From NCBI GenBank assembly GCA_002786385.1, contig PGCN01000003.1, forward strand, positions 124,001 to 188,000: a stretch of DNA of 64,000 bases, written 5' to 3'. Made by a program: the position numbers and the translations under genes. This document shows, piece after piece, positions 42,075-50,533 of the stretch. Under the pieces are notes generated by a model. It was not told where the DNA came from, searched no databases, and saw nothing but the letters and a program-made list of their open reading frames with translations. The DNA is from Flavobacterium sp. FEMGT703F. Its GTDB lineage: Bacteria > Bacteroidota > Bacteroidia > Flavobacteriales > Flavobacteriaceae. Numbering within the stretch: the first letter of the stretch is position 1; each line of letters starts with the position of its first letter.

Positions 42075-43107
42075 GCACAAACGCTTTTAATTTTTCGGCA
42101 AACAGTTCCGGTTTTAATTTTTCATACCATTCAAAAGCCAACGCTTTGTAGTTTTTGGCGTGCTTTTGATACAATTCAGGGTAGTAATCACTCAAATGTA
42201 CGATATCGTAAAATCCGGTTTCTTCCTTGATATTCCATGAAGTTCGGTTAATCCAAGGCGCGTAGATGGTAAACGTAGGCACATTTAAAGCCTTGGCCAT
42301 ATTGGTAGCGCCGCCTTCATTGCCTATCAGCGCATCACATTGTGATTGTAGGGCGATAAAATCTCTTAAACCTTTGGCATAAAAATCCAAGTTGATTTTC
42401 TGCTGAGTTGATTCGGCACACAAATCATAAATGGCTTTTACCTCTTCCAATTGATTCGGCATATAATTGAAAAGCAATTGAACGTCTTTGGTATTTGTAA
42501 TCAGGTCTAACGTTTCCGCCATGTATTTCGGTGGTAAACTTTTGTTTTTTCCGCTGCCTAAAATCCCAATCATAAAAATCGGTTTGGAAGTGTCGCAATT
42601 TTCTTTGATGGCAGCTTTAGCTTTCTCCTTTTCCTCTTCACGCAAATGAATCTGTGGATAAATCATTTCCACTTCTTTACCCAAAGCCGTTTTAGAAAGC
42701 AATAATCGATAGGCATTGGCTGTTGCATTGCAATCGGCATCAGGCACTACGGTTTTGGTATAGAAAAATTGGGTGTACCATTTGTAATGTCCGACGATGG
42801 TTTTGGCACCCGAAAAATAAGCCGGTAAAATACTGTCCCATTTGCAATAAGCGTCAATAACGATGTCGTATTGCTCTTTTTTCAGGCTTTTACCAAAGCG
42901 ATACAAGTTTAGAAATCCTTTGTGTTCTTGTGGTTCGAAGAAAATGACTTTGTCAACAAACGGGTTGTTATCAACCACAGGAAAAGTGTTTTTCTGAATC
43001 AGATAATGAACTTCGGCTCCGGGAAGATTTTTTTTAATCGTTTCACAAATGACCGTACTGGCCAACACATCGCCAATCATTTTGATTTGTATTACCAGTA
43101 CTTTCAT
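42058..43107 (-). CDS. Glycosyltransferase family 9 (heptosyltransferase-like)
   Basis: A 349-residue GT-B enzyme beginning MKVLVIQIKMIGDVLASTVI. Typical motifs are the early IGDVLAST phosphate loop, the central IGILGSGKNKSLPPKY and LIGNEGGATNMAKALNVPTFTIYAP near the C-terminus. It is likely a core or lipopolysaccharide heptosyl-type transferase. It converges with the epimerase gene and overlaps it by 17 bp. The start is preceded by an AT-rich inverted word repeat (43112-43172). Confidence 0.9.
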   Translation of the reverse strand: MKVLVIQIKMIGDVLASTVICETIKKNLPGAEVHYLIQKNTFPVVDNNPFVDKVIFFEPQEHKGFLNLYRFGKSLKKEQYDIVIDAYCKWDSILPAYFSGAKTIVGHYKWYTQFFYTKTVVPDADCNATANAYRLLLSKTALGKEVEMIYPQIHLREEEKEKAKAAIKENCDTSKPIFMIGILGSGKNKSLPPKYMAETLDLITNTKDVQLLFNYMPNQLEEVKAIYDLCAESTQQKINLDFYAKGLRDFIALQSQCDALIGNEGGATNMAKALNVPTFTIYAPWINRTSWNIKEETGFYDIVHLSDYYPELYQKHAKNYKALAFEWYEKLKPELFAEKLKAFVLRVTK

Positions 43108-43111
43108 AAGG

Positions 43112-43172
43112 AATATTTGATATTAGATTTCAAATATTAGATTTAGGTTTAAAATCTAATATCTGATATTTA
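43112..43172. repeat. AT-rich inverted word repeat between dapD and the family 9 gene
   Basis: GATATTAGATTT (43119-43130) is an exact inverted match to AAATCTAATATC (43152-43163), with related words between. It fills almost the whole spacer. Confidence 0.8.
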
Positions 43173-43175
43173 AAA

Positions 43176-43991
43176 TTAAACAGCTACGTCGTATTCTCTT
43201 AACGCATTGTTGAGAGAGGTTTTTAAATCGGTGGAAGGTTTACGAGTGCCGATGATTAAGGCACACGGTACTTGGTAATCACCGGCGGCAAATGATTTGG
43301 TATAACTACCCGGAATGACTACAGAACGCTCCGGCACATAGCCTTTGTATTCTTTCGGTTCCGAACCGGTCACGTCGATAATTTTAGTCGATGCGGTCAA
43401 ACATACATTAGCACCCAAAACCGCTTCTTTGCCCACATGAACACCTTCCACTACTATACATCTGGAACCGATAAAAGCGCCATCTTCAATAATTACAGGA
43501 GCAGCTTGTAACGGTTCTAAAACACCACCAATCCCAACACCTCCCGAAAGGTGAACATCTTTCCCGATTTGCGCGCAACTACCTACAGTAGCCCAAGTAT
43601 CCACCATGGTTCCTTCATCTACATAAGCACCGATGTTCACGTAACTCGGCATCAAAATAACACCTTTGGAAATGTAAGCACCGTAACGAGCGGTCGCCGG
43701 TGGTACTACGCGAATGCCTTTTTCGGCATAACCGGTTTTCAATAACATTTTGTCGTGGTATTCAAAAATTCCGGCTTCCCAAGTTTCCATTTTTTGGATA
43801 GGGAAGTACATTACAACGGCTTTCTTTACCCATTCGTTTACTTGCCATCCGTTAGCTGTCGGTTCGGCAACGCGCAAGGTTCCGGCATCTAACATTGCAA
43901 TGACTTCGCGTATGGCATTAGTAGTCGTTTCTTCTTGTAACAAAGCACGGTTGTCCCAAGCTTTTTCTATGGTATTTTGTAGTGTAGTCAT
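43176..43991 (-). CDS. dapD: 2,3,4,5-tetrahydropyridine-2,6-dicarboxylate N-succinyltransferase
   Basis: Lysine/diaminopimelate pathway enzyme that succinylates tetrahydrodipicolinate. From the start MTTLQNTIEKAWDNR the protein has 271 residues, the usual size. The left-handed parallel beta-helix of hexapeptide repeats runs from about residue 100 to 230 (GAYVDEGTMVDTWATVGSCA, then GGVLEPLQAAPVIIEDGAFI). A longer in-frame start at 44024 exists but adds a non-conserved tail. A good promoter lies 47 nt upstream. Confidence 0.95.
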   Translation of the reverse strand: MTTLQNTIEKAWDNRALLQEETTTNAIREVIAMLDAGTLRVAEPTANGWQVNEWVKKAVVMYFPIQKMETWEAGIFEYHDKMLLKTGYAEKGIRVVPPATARYGAYISKGVILMPSYVNIGAYVDEGTMVDTWATVGSCAQIGKDVHLSGGVGIGGVLEPLQAAPVIIEDGAFIGSRCIVVEGVHVGKEAVLGANVCLTASTKIIDVTGSEPKEYKGYVPERSVVIPGSYTKSFAAGDYQVPCALIIGTRKPSTDLKTSLNNALREYDVAV

Positions 43992-44037
43992 GTTTTCAAA
44001 TTTAACTTTTTGATGATGGCCCAAAAGGCATGAGTGG

Positions 44038-44068
44038 CAAAGATAGTTTCATTTTTAGAAAGTTGCAA
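44038..44068 (-). promoter_or_regulatory. Promoter of dapD
   Basis: On the minus strand TTG (44066-44068), a 20-bp spacer and TATCTTTG (44038-44045), 47 nt before the dapD start. Confidence 0.55.
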
Positions 44069-44124
44069 CGCAATTCTTTAAATCAAAAAAATGTTAAAGT
44101 GTACTGTCAACAAATCAGATTAAG

Positions 44125-44132
44125 TAAGTTTG
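44125..44132 (+). promoter_or_regulatory. -7 box of the NlpE/META lipoprotein gene
   Basis: TAAGTTTG, an exact consensus match, 32 nt before the start at 44165. It lies within the longer in-frame reading, which supports the internal ATG as the true start. The -33 region is weak. Confidence 0.45.
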
Positions 44133-44164
44133 TTCTAACCTTAAAACCAATAAATATATTGTCC

Positions 44165-45073
44165 ATGAGAAGTAATTCTTTGCTTTTAATTGCTTTATTT
44201 TCAATGTTTTTGAGCTGTCAAAAACAAGCAGAAAGTCAGCCTTCCGCCCAAGATTCGATAGCCAAAATGGATTCCCTTGTGAAAGAAGCGGCGCACCATG
44301 CCAGAAAATCGTTGGATTACATCGGAACCTATAAAGGTGTTTTGCCTTGTGCCGATTGTGAAGGATTGGAAACGGTACTATGCATCAATGAAAACAATAC
44401 TTATAAACTACAAACCCGTTATTTGGGAAAAGGCGACAAAGTTTTTGAACAGAAAGGAACCTTTACTTGGGATGCCAATGGTGTTAAAATCATTTTAAAC
44501 GGAATTGACAATGCTCCGAATCAGTATTTTGTGGGCGAAAATAAAATCACCCAATTAGACTTATCGGGTAAATTAATCACCGGTAAACTCGCTTTACAAT
44601 ACGTTTTGTCCAAACAAAGTAGCGAAGTTCAAACGGATGTAACAGACAATTCTAACGCTACTAAAGTCAATCTCAACAATCGTATGGAAGCCCAAACGAT
44701 AATCAAAAAGGTAAATCCTGCAGTTGGAAAAGCAACATTGGCTGAAACCAAATGGCGATTGATGACCTTAAACGGTAAGATTGTCAAACAAAACGGAAGT
44801 AAAGATTATTTTATCAAGTTGAATTCCAAAGACGGAAGGTTTACGGCTTATGCCGGATGTAACAGCATTGCCGGCAGTTATGTAATGCCGTCTGCTTTTG
44901 GTTTGTCGTTTTCCAATGCGATTATGACGCGAATGGCTTGCCCGAATATGGAATTAGAATCACGCTTTGCTAAAATACTGGAGCAAACTGACCGATACAG
45001 CTTAAAAGACAATATTCTGAAATTCCAAAAAGGAAAGACAACGGTTTTGGCTACCTTTGAGCCGATAAATTAA
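44165..45073 (+). CDS. NlpE N-terminal and META domain lipoprotein
   Basis: From the ATG at 44165 the 302-residue product has a lipoprotein signal with the cysteine in FLSCQKQAES. Residues about 50-155 form an NlpE-like domain with the CxxC motif in LPCADCEGLE and a second short strand pattern. Residues about 190-302 form a META domain (TKWRLMTLNGK, FTAYAGCNSIAGSY, MTRMACPN). Such two-domain proteins are suspected envelope-stress or heat-shock lipoproteins; the precise job is unknown. A longer frame to 44030 has no signal peptide and is rejected. ruvX starts 6 nt after the stop. Confidence 0.88.
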   Translation: MRSNSLLLIALFSMFLSCQKQAESQPSAQDSIAKMDSLVKEAAHHARKSLDYIGTYKGVLPCADCEGLETVLCINENNTYKLQTRYLGKGDKVFEQKGTFTWDANGVKIILNGIDNAPNQYFVGENKITQLDLSGKLITGKLALQYVLSKQSSEVQTDVTDNSNATKVNLNNRMEAQTIIKKVNPAVGKATLAETKWRLMTLNGKIVKQNGSKDYFIKLNSKDGRFTAYAGCNSIAGSYVMPSAFGLSFSNAIMTRMACPNMELESRFAKILEQTDRYSLKDNILKFQKGKTTVLATFEPIN

Positions 45074-45079
45074 TTTCGA

Positions 45080-45496
45080 ATGCCCAGAATTATAGCCATA
45101 GATTACGGAATTAAAAGAACCGGTATAGCGGTCACCGATGAATTACAAATCATAGCCTCAGGCTTAACTACAATTCCGTCGGACACAGCTATCGCCTTTT
45201 TAAAGGACTATTTCACCAAAGAATCGGTAACTAAAGTCTTGATTGGCGAACCCAAACAAATGAACGGTCAACCTTCTGAAAGTGCGCCAATCATTGAAAA
45301 GTTTGTAGCCGATTTTACCTTAGCTTTCCCGGGGATAAAAGTGGAAAGGGTAGACGAACGTTTTACCTCGAAAATGGCTTTTCAAACTATGATTGACAGC
45401 GGACTGTCAAAAAAACAACGCCAAAACAAAGCATTGGTCGATGAAATTGCGGCTACGATTTTACTCCAAGATTATCTCTCGCGAAAAATGATATAA
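45080..45496 (+). CDS. ruvX: RuvX/YqgF family Holliday-junction resolvase-like protein
   Basis: A 138-residue RNase H-like nuclease, suspected in 16S rRNA 5' end maturation and recombination. It begins IIAIDYGIKRTGIAVTDE and has ERVDERFTSKMAFQTM (second acidic region) and the C-terminal DEIAATILLQDYL with the last Asp. It is placed directly after the NlpE/META gene and before def, an order common in this phylum. Confidence 0.92.
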   Translation: MPRIIAIDYGIKRTGIAVTDELQIIASGLTTIPSDTAIAFLKDYFTKESVTKVLIGEPKQMNGQPSESAPIIEKFVADFTLAFPGIKVERVDERFTSKMAFQTMIDSGLSKKQRQNKALVDEIAATILLQDYLSRKMI

Positions 45497-45502
45497 TTTT
45501 GT

Positions 45503-45510
45503 TACTTTTG
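45503..45510 (+). promoter_or_regulatory. -7 box upstream of def
   Basis: TACTTTTG, an exact consensus match in the 83-bp spacer before def. No -33 match is seen. Confidence 0.4.
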
Positions 45511-45579
45511 CTGCTTTAAATCAGAAAGCAGATTGTCATTTTTCATAATCTGAATTCCTTATTTCAAAATCCAAATCAA

Positions 45580-46167
45580 ATGATTATTCCCATTTACGGA
45601 TACGGTGAACCGGTTTTAAGACAAGTAGGAGCGGAAATTACGCCCGATTATCCCAACTTAAAAGAAATTATCGCTAATATGTATGACACGATGTACAATG
45701 CGTACGGTGTTGGATTGGCTGCGCCTCAAGTAGGTTTGGCTATCAGATTGTTCGTGATTGATACGGAGCCTTTCAGTGACAGCGACGATTTGTCGAAAGA
45801 AGAACAAGAGCAGTTAAAAACCTTCAAGCGTACTTTTATCAACGCCAAAATGTTGAAAGAAGAAGGTGAAGAATGGGGTTTTAACGAAGGTTGTTTGAGT
45901 ATACCCGATGTGCGTGAAGATGTTTACCGTAACGAACGCATTACTTTAGAATATTTCGATGAAGATTTCAACAAGAAAACAGAAGTTTTTGACGGTTTAA
46001 TTGCTCGCGTAATCCAACACGAATACGATCATATTGAAGGTGTTTTGTTTACCGATAAAATTTCGACCTTGAAAAAAACACTGATCAAAAAGAAGTTGCA
46101 AAACATCATGGAAGGCAAAGCCCGTCCGGATTACAAGATGAAATTTGCCAATAAAAAAGGAAGATAA
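45580..46167 (+). CDS. def: Peptide deformylase
   Basis: Removes the N-formyl group from nascent proteins. The 195-residue length and the three catalytic motifs are complete: GVGLAAPQVG (motif 1), EGCLSIP (motif 2 with the metal-binding Cys) and QHEYDHIEG (motif 3, HExxH). An acidic insertion after the first motif (SDSDDLSKEEQEQ) is a normal variation in Bacteroidota. The spacer beyond holds an inverted word repeat. Confidence 0.96.
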   Translation: MIIPIYGYGEPVLRQVGAEITPDYPNLKEIIANMYDTMYNAYGVGLAAPQVGLAIRLFVIDTEPFSDSDDLSKEEQEQLKTFKRTFINAKMLKEEGEEWGFNEGCLSIPDVREDVYRNERITLEYFDEDFNKKTEVFDGLIARVIQHEYDHIEGVLFTDKISTLKKTLIKKKLQNIMEGKARPDYKMKFANKKGR

Positions 46168-46173
46168 TTGCTA

Positions 46174-46250
46174 TAGCAATGGCAATGGCAATAGGCAACA
46201 ATAATTTGAAAAAATTAACAATTGCCATTGAACTTTGCCATTGAACTTTG
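46174..46250. repeat. Inverted word-repeat spacer between def and the DUF5606 gene
   Basis: GCAATGGCAATGGCAATAGG (46176-46195) faces ATTGCCATTG (46221-46230) and GCCATTGAACTTTG (46237-46250). ATTGCCATTG is the reverse complement of CAATGGCAAT in the left arm. The right arm also supplies the -33 TTG for the next gene. Confidence 0.75.
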
Positions 46251-46259
46251 ATATATTTG
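46228..46259 (+). promoter_or_regulatory. Promoter of the DUF5606 gene
   Basis: TTG (46228-46230) lies within the right arm of the word repeat and TATATTTG at 46252-46259, with a 21-bp spacer. The start codon is 22 nt downstream. Confidence 0.5.
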
Positions 46260-46281
46260 TGCCCTAAATTAAATTAAGACA

Positions 46282-46773
46282 ATGAACGTAGATAAAATTT
46301 TAGCTATTGCCGGTAAGCCGGGTTTATATGAATTGAAATTACAAACCCGTTCCGGATTTTTAGCAGAATCCCTATTAGACGGAAAGAAAATTACGGTTGG
46401 AATGCGAAGTAATGTTAGTTTACTTTCTGAGATTTCGATGTACACTTACAGCGAAGAAAAACCGTTAGCTGAAATCATGAGAGCGATTGCTGTGAAGGAA
46501 AATGAAGGTCCGGCACTTTCTCACAAAGAAGACAATGCTAAATTAATAGCCTATTTCAAAGAAATTTTACCGGATTACGATGAAGACCGCGTTTATGCAT
46601 CCGATATCAAGAAAGTATTAAATTGGTATAATATTCTTCAAGCCAAAGGTTTGGTTTCTAAAGAAGAGCCAAAAGTAGCCAACGCAGAAGCCATTAAGGA
46701 AGAAGTGGTGAAAGAAGTAAAGGAAGAAGCTAAAGCCAAAAAAGCACCTAAAAAAACCAAAAAGGAAGAATAG
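46282..46773 (+). CDS. DUF5606 domain-containing protein
   Basis: A 163-residue cytosolic protein. The conserved N-terminal domain, MNVDKILAIAGKPGLYELKL followed by GMRSNVSLLSEISMYTY and PDYDEDRVYASDIKKVLNWY, identifies the DUF5606 family, found beside def in Bacteroidota. No biochemical role is known. The C-terminal 35 residues are a Lys/Glu-rich low-complexity tail. A terminator follows. Confidence 0.88.
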   Translation: MNVDKILAIAGKPGLYELKLQTRSGFLAESLLDGKKITVGMRSNVSLLSEISMYTYSEEKPLAEIMRAIAVKENEGPALSHKEDNAKLIAYFKEILPDYDEDRVYASDIKKVLNWYNILQAKGLVSKEEPKVANAEAIKEEVVKEVKEEAKAKKAPKKTKKEE

Positions 46774-46795
46774 TTAATTACTTCTTCATAAATAC

Positions 46796-46833
46796 AAATC
46801 CTATTGTTGTGTCCCAATGATAGGATTTTTTAT
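46796..46833 (+). terminator. Terminator after the DUF5606 gene
   Basis: AAATCCTAT paired with ATAGGATTT around a loop of about 15 nt, followed by a T-rich stretch. Confidence 0.7.
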
Positions 46834-46850
46834 TTTTACTCTACAAAATA

Positions 46851-46918
46851 TTAAATATTAGATATTAAATACTAAATACTAAATATCTAAAATCTAATAT
46901 CTAAAATCTAATATCCAA
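46851..46918. repeat. AT-rich inverted word repeat upstream of mazG
   Basis: The words TAAATAC, TAAAATC and TAATATC recur several times; ATATTAGATATT-type words at the left face AATCTAATATC-type words at the right. The mazG ATG follows immediately. Confidence 0.75.
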
Positions 46919-47692
46919 ATGAACACACGCCAACAACAACTCGATGCTTTCAACCGATTATTAGACATTATGGATGATTTGCGGGAAAAATGTCCGTGGG
47001 ATAAAAAGCAAACCCTCGAGAGTTTACGACATCTCACTATCGAAGAAACCTACGAATTGGGTGATGCGATTTTGGATAACGATTTGCCGGAAATCAAAAA
47101 AGAGTTGGGCGATTTGCTATTGCACATAGTGTTTTACGCCAAAATAGGTAGCGAAACCAACGACTTCGATATAGCCGATGTAGCCAATAGTATTTGTGAT
47201 AAATTAATCGATCGTCATCCGCATATTTACGGTGATGTCGTAGTGGCTAACGAAGAAGAAGTGAAGCAAAACTGGGAAAAACTCAAACTCAAAGAAGGTA
47301 AAAAATCGGTTTTAGAAGGCGTGCCGAAAAGTTTACCGGCTTTGGTCAAAGCCAGTCGCATTCAGGATAAAGTAAAAGGCGTAGGCTTTGATTGGGAAGA
47401 ACCGCATCAGGTTTGGGACAAAGTGCAGGAAGAGTTAAACGAATTACAAGTTGAGGTGAACAGTGGTAATCAAGACAAAATTGAAAGTGAGTTTGGTGAT
47501 GTCTTATTTTCTATGATCAATTACGCCCGATTTCTTAAAGTCAACCCCGAAGACGCTTTAGAGCGCACCAATAAAAAATTCATCAAACGATTCATGTACT
47601 TGGAAAGCAAAGCTGCTGAGTTAGGTAAACCTTTAGCGGATATGACTTTAGCCGAAATGGACGTTTTTTGGGAAGAAGCAAAAAAGTTGTAG
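46919..47692 (+). CDS. mazG: Nucleoside triphosphate pyrophosphohydrolase MazG
   Basis: Hydrolyses (deoxy)nucleoside triphosphates to monophosphate and pyrophosphate, a housecleaning role. The 257-residue protein has two MazG folds. The first has CPWDKKQTLESLRHLTIEET and KKELGDLLLHIVFYA; the second has VQEELNELQVEV and ESEFGDVLFSMINYA. The two E-E-x2-E/E-x2-D metal sites are visible. It starts immediately after an AT-rich repeat, with no promoter evident in it. Confidence 0.94.
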   Translation: MNTRQQQLDAFNRLLDIMDDLREKCPWDKKQTLESLRHLTIEETYELGDAILDNDLPEIKKELGDLLLHIVFYAKIGSETNDFDIADVANSICDKLIDRHPHIYGDVVVANEEEVKQNWEKLKLKEGKKSVLEGVPKSLPALVKASRIQDKVKGVGFDWEEPHQVWDKVQEELNELQVEVNSGNQDKIESEFGDVLFSMINYARFLKVNPEDALERTNKKFIKRFMYLESKAAELGKPLADMTLAEMDVFWEEAKKL

Positions 47693-47758
47693 AAATCAGC
47701 ATTTAGAAGTTAGATTTTTGACTTATACCTTATTCCTTTTCCCTTTCATCTATTTCAC

Positions 47759-47766
47759 TATATTTG
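47759..47766 (+). promoter_or_regulatory. -7 box of the amino acid permease gene
   Basis: TATATTTG, an exact match to the consensus, 26 nt before the start codon. The upstream -33 position has no clear TTG. Confidence 0.42.
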
Positions 47767-47792
47767 AAAAAACTAACCACTAAACCAACCTT

Positions 47793-49238
47793 ATGTCAGA
47801 ACAAAAAGAATTAAAACGCTCACTCGGCCTAATTGATGCCACCAGTATAGTTGCCGGTTCCATGATAGGATCCGGTATTTTTGTAGTAACTGTTTACATG
47901 GCGCGCGATTTAGGTTCCGCTGCCTGGATATTAATCACTTGGCTTATAACCGGTTTGTTGACCATGTCGGCTGCCTTAAGTTATGGAGAATTGGCAGGAA
48001 TGATGCCAACCGCCGGCGGACAGTTTGTATACATCCAACGCGCTTACGGAAAGTTGGCTTCTTTTCTCTACGGCTGGACCGTTTTTACGGTGATTCAAAC
48101 CGGAGTAATTGCCGCTGTAGCGGTGACTTTTGCGAATTACACTGCGGTATTTTTTCCGGTATTGCAAAAGGAAATCTTTCGAATAGGCGATGGTTTTGTT
48201 TTCAAAAACAGTCAGGTTTTAGCGATGGCAAGCGTGGTGTTGCTCACATACATCAACACCAAAGGCGTTAAAAACGGTAAAGTCATACAGTTGGTTTTTA
48301 CCTCGGCGAAACTCATCGCGCTATTTGCACTTATTGGTTTCGGATTGTACATTGGTTTCAGCACCGATACGTTTTCGAATAATTTCAACAACACTTGGGA
48401 AGCCAGCAAAACGGTTTTGGATGAAACTACCCAAACGGTTACTGTAACCAAACTTACCGGAGTTGCTTTAGTTGGAGCTATTGGTGCGACCATCATTAAC
48501 TCTTTGTTTTCCAGTGATGCTTGGAACAATGTGACTTTCATCGCCGGAGAAATTAAAGATCCGAAGAAAAATATTCCGAGAAGTTTGTTTTTAGGAACGT
48601 TAATCGTAACTGTAATTTATATTTTAGCGAACATCGCTTATTTAGCCTTATTACCTTTAAACGGTGCGCCGGAAGGTTCAGTCGTTGAAAACGGAATTAT
48701 GTTTGCTGCTCAAGATAGAGTAGGTGCGGCAGCGGCCAATATGATTATGGGCAATATAGGCGTTTTTGTGATGGCAGCTTTGATTATGGTGTCTACTTTT
48801 GGCTGTAACAGCGGTTTGGTTTTATCCGGTGGTCGTTTGTTTTATGCGATGGCGAAAGACAATTTGTTTTTCAAAAAAGCAGGCGAATTGAACAAGTTCG
48901 ACGTACCGGAGAAAGCGCTTTGGTTCCAATGTATTTGGGCTTGTTTGTTATGTGTTTCAGGGAAGTATGGCGATTTGTTAACGTATGCGACTTTTGCCTC
49001 TTTATTGTTTTACATACTTACCATTTACGGAATTTTTATCCTTAGAAAGAAAGAACCTAATGCTGAAAGACCATATAAAGCTTTCGGCTATCCGGTTATT
49101 CCGGCTTTGTATATATTGTTAACCGCAGCTATTTGCGTATCGTTATTGATTTATGATACGGTCAACACCGGTTTAGGATTGGTGATAGTAGCTTTAGGAA
49201 TTCCGGTGTATTATTTGTTTATGCATAAAAAGGAATAA
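47793..49238 (+). CDS. APC-family amino acid permease
   Basis: A 481-residue integral membrane transporter with about 12 helices, taking up or exchanging amino acids. The first helix carries SIVAGSMIGSGIFVV, the conserved unwound substrate-binding motif of the APC family. ALSYGELAGMMPTAGGQFVYI and the cytoplasmic loop VTFIAGEIKDPKKNIPRSLF follow, and FYAMAKDNLFFKKAG appears later. It is a single gene ending in a strong bidirectional terminator. The substrate is not resolved. Confidence 0.92.
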   Translation: MSEQKELKRSLGLIDATSIVAGSMIGSGIFVVTVYMARDLGSAAWILITWLITGLLTMSAALSYGELAGMMPTAGGQFVYIQRAYGKLASFLYGWTVFTVIQTGVIAAVAVTFANYTAVFFPVLQKEIFRIGDGFVFKNSQVLAMASVVLLTYINTKGVKNGKVIQLVFTSAKLIALFALIGFGLYIGFSTDTFSNNFNNTWEASKTVLDETTQTVTVTKLTGVALVGAIGATIINSLFSSDAWNNVTFIAGEIKDPKKNIPRSLFLGTLIVTVIYILANIAYLALLPLNGAPEGSVVENGIMFAAQDRVGAAAANMIMGNIGVFVMAALIMVSTFGCNSGLVLSGGRLFYAMAKDNLFFKKAGELNKFDVPEKALWFQCIWACLLCVSGKYGDLLTYATFASLLFYILTIYGIFILRKKEPNAERPYKAFGYPVIPALYILLTAAICVSLLIYDTVNTGLGLVIVALGIPVYYLFMHKKE

Positions 49239-49272
49239 AAAAAAGAGTCTCGATTTTGAGACTCTTTTTTTT
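49238..49272. terminator. Bidirectional terminator between the permease and peptidyl-prolyl isomerase genes
   Basis: A 10-bp perfect stem AAAGAGTCTC/GAGACTCTTT with a 6-nt loop and A/T runs on both sides. It serves the convergent operons. Confidence 0.92.
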
Positions 49273-49273
49273 C

Positions 49274-50521
49274 TTATTTCGTTGGAATCGATTCAAACAA
49301 TTCAATTTCAAAAATGATATTGGAGTTTGGCGGAATCACGTTTCCGGCGCCTCTTTCACCGTAGCCCAATTTTGAAGGGATGTAGATTAAATATTTATCT
49401 CCGAAATTCATCAAGTTCAATCCTTCTAAGAATCCGGGAATCAAACCGTCTTTTCTGCCGTATTGGAAAGGAAATGGTTGGTAGCCGTTTTGTTTGGCTC
49501 TGTTCTCGTCGAATTTACCAAACTCTTTGCTAACGGTTTCATAACTGCTGTCGAACAAACTTCCGTCTTCTAGATAGCCGGCATAGTGGATATAAACCGT
49601 TGCGCCTTCAGCCGGTTTTTTACCGTTACCCGTTTGTAAAACTTTGTATTTTAAACCGGTAGCCGTTTCGGTAGCCGATAGTTTAGTTTCAGCTAAAGCA
49701 GTGCCTTTGGCTTTCATAACCGGTCCGTAAGTGGCATTGTATTGTTCTTTTTTCTGTTTTTCTAACTCTTCTTGCTTTCTTTTGTTTTCGGCAACAATAG
49801 CCGCTTCTTTAGCTTCATCAGCCGCTTTGTTATTCATGTAGTCAGCAAAAACTTTCGCAGCATTGAATTTTTGAGCTTCAGCACCTTTGCGAATGATGCT
49901 AACTTTTTTCATTACATCGTTTTGCTTGATTTTATTTACCACATCCATTCCTTTAGTCACATAACCAAAAATAGTGTGCTTTTGATTCAACCAAGAGGTA
50001 GGTGCAACGGTGATGAAAAATTGAGAGCCATTGGTTTTCGGCCCTGAATTCGCCATAGCCAAAATTCCGGGTTTATCAAAACCGGCATCGGTAAATTCAT
50101 CTTTAAATGCATAGCCAGGACCACCGGAACCATTTCCGGCAGGATCGCCTCCTTGAACCATGAAATCTTGTTGGTCACCGTTACCGAGCGTGATGACTCT
50201 GTGGAATTTTAATCCGTCATAAAAGGGTTTGCCTTTTAACTTTTCATCCGTAACCGAAGCATTGGTGCCTTCAGCCAGTGAAATGAAATTGGCTACTGTT
50301 ATTGGCGTTTTTTTGTATTCCAACTGAATGACGATTTTGCCTTTATCTGTGTCGATTTCAGCAAAAATACCTTCGTTGCTGGTATTAGCAGGAGGGGTAG
50401 CAACCGTTTTTTTTACGGCTACCGGAGCTTTTCCTTTAGGTGCTGCGGTTTTTTTAACTTGTGCGAAGCCGTTGGTCAATCCGGCGACAAGCAAACACAG
50501 CATGGTGATTTTCATTTTCAT
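49274..50521 (-). CDS. Cyclophilin-FKBP fusion peptidyl-prolyl isomerase 1
   Basis: A 415-residue exported protein with two isomerase domains. A signal peptide ends near GFAQVKK. A cyclophilin domain (about 55-220) contains [25 protein letters not shown] and [17 protein letters not shown] charged linker follows (about 230-265), then an FKBP domain (about 300-415: [21 protein letters not shown], and [20 protein letters not shown]). It probably helps fold exported or outer-membrane proteins. It is a tandem relative of the next upstream gene and the last gene of the rluF-to-isomerase operon. Confidence 0.9.
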   Translation of the reverse strand: MKMKITMLCLLVAGLTNGFAQVKKTAAPKGKAPVAVKKTVATPPANTSNEGIFAEIDTDKGKIVIQLEYKKTPITVANFISLAEGTNASVTDEKLKGKPFYDGLKFHRVITLGNGDQQDFMVQGGDPAGNGSGGPGYAFKDEFTDAGFDKPGILAMANSGPKTNGSQFFITVAPTSWLNQKHTIFGYVTKGMDVVNKIKQNDVMKKVSIIRKGAEAQKFNAAKVFADYMNNKAADEAKEAAIVAENKRKQEELEKQKKEQYNATYGPVMKAKGTALAETKLSATETATGLKYKVLQTGNGKKPAEGATVYIHYAGYLEDGSLFDSSYETVSKEFGKFDENRAKQNGYQPFPFQYGRKDGLIPGFLEGLNLMNFGDKYLIYIPSKLGYGERGAGNVIPPNSNIIFEIELFESIPTK

Positions 50522-50533
50522 GGTTAATGTGGT

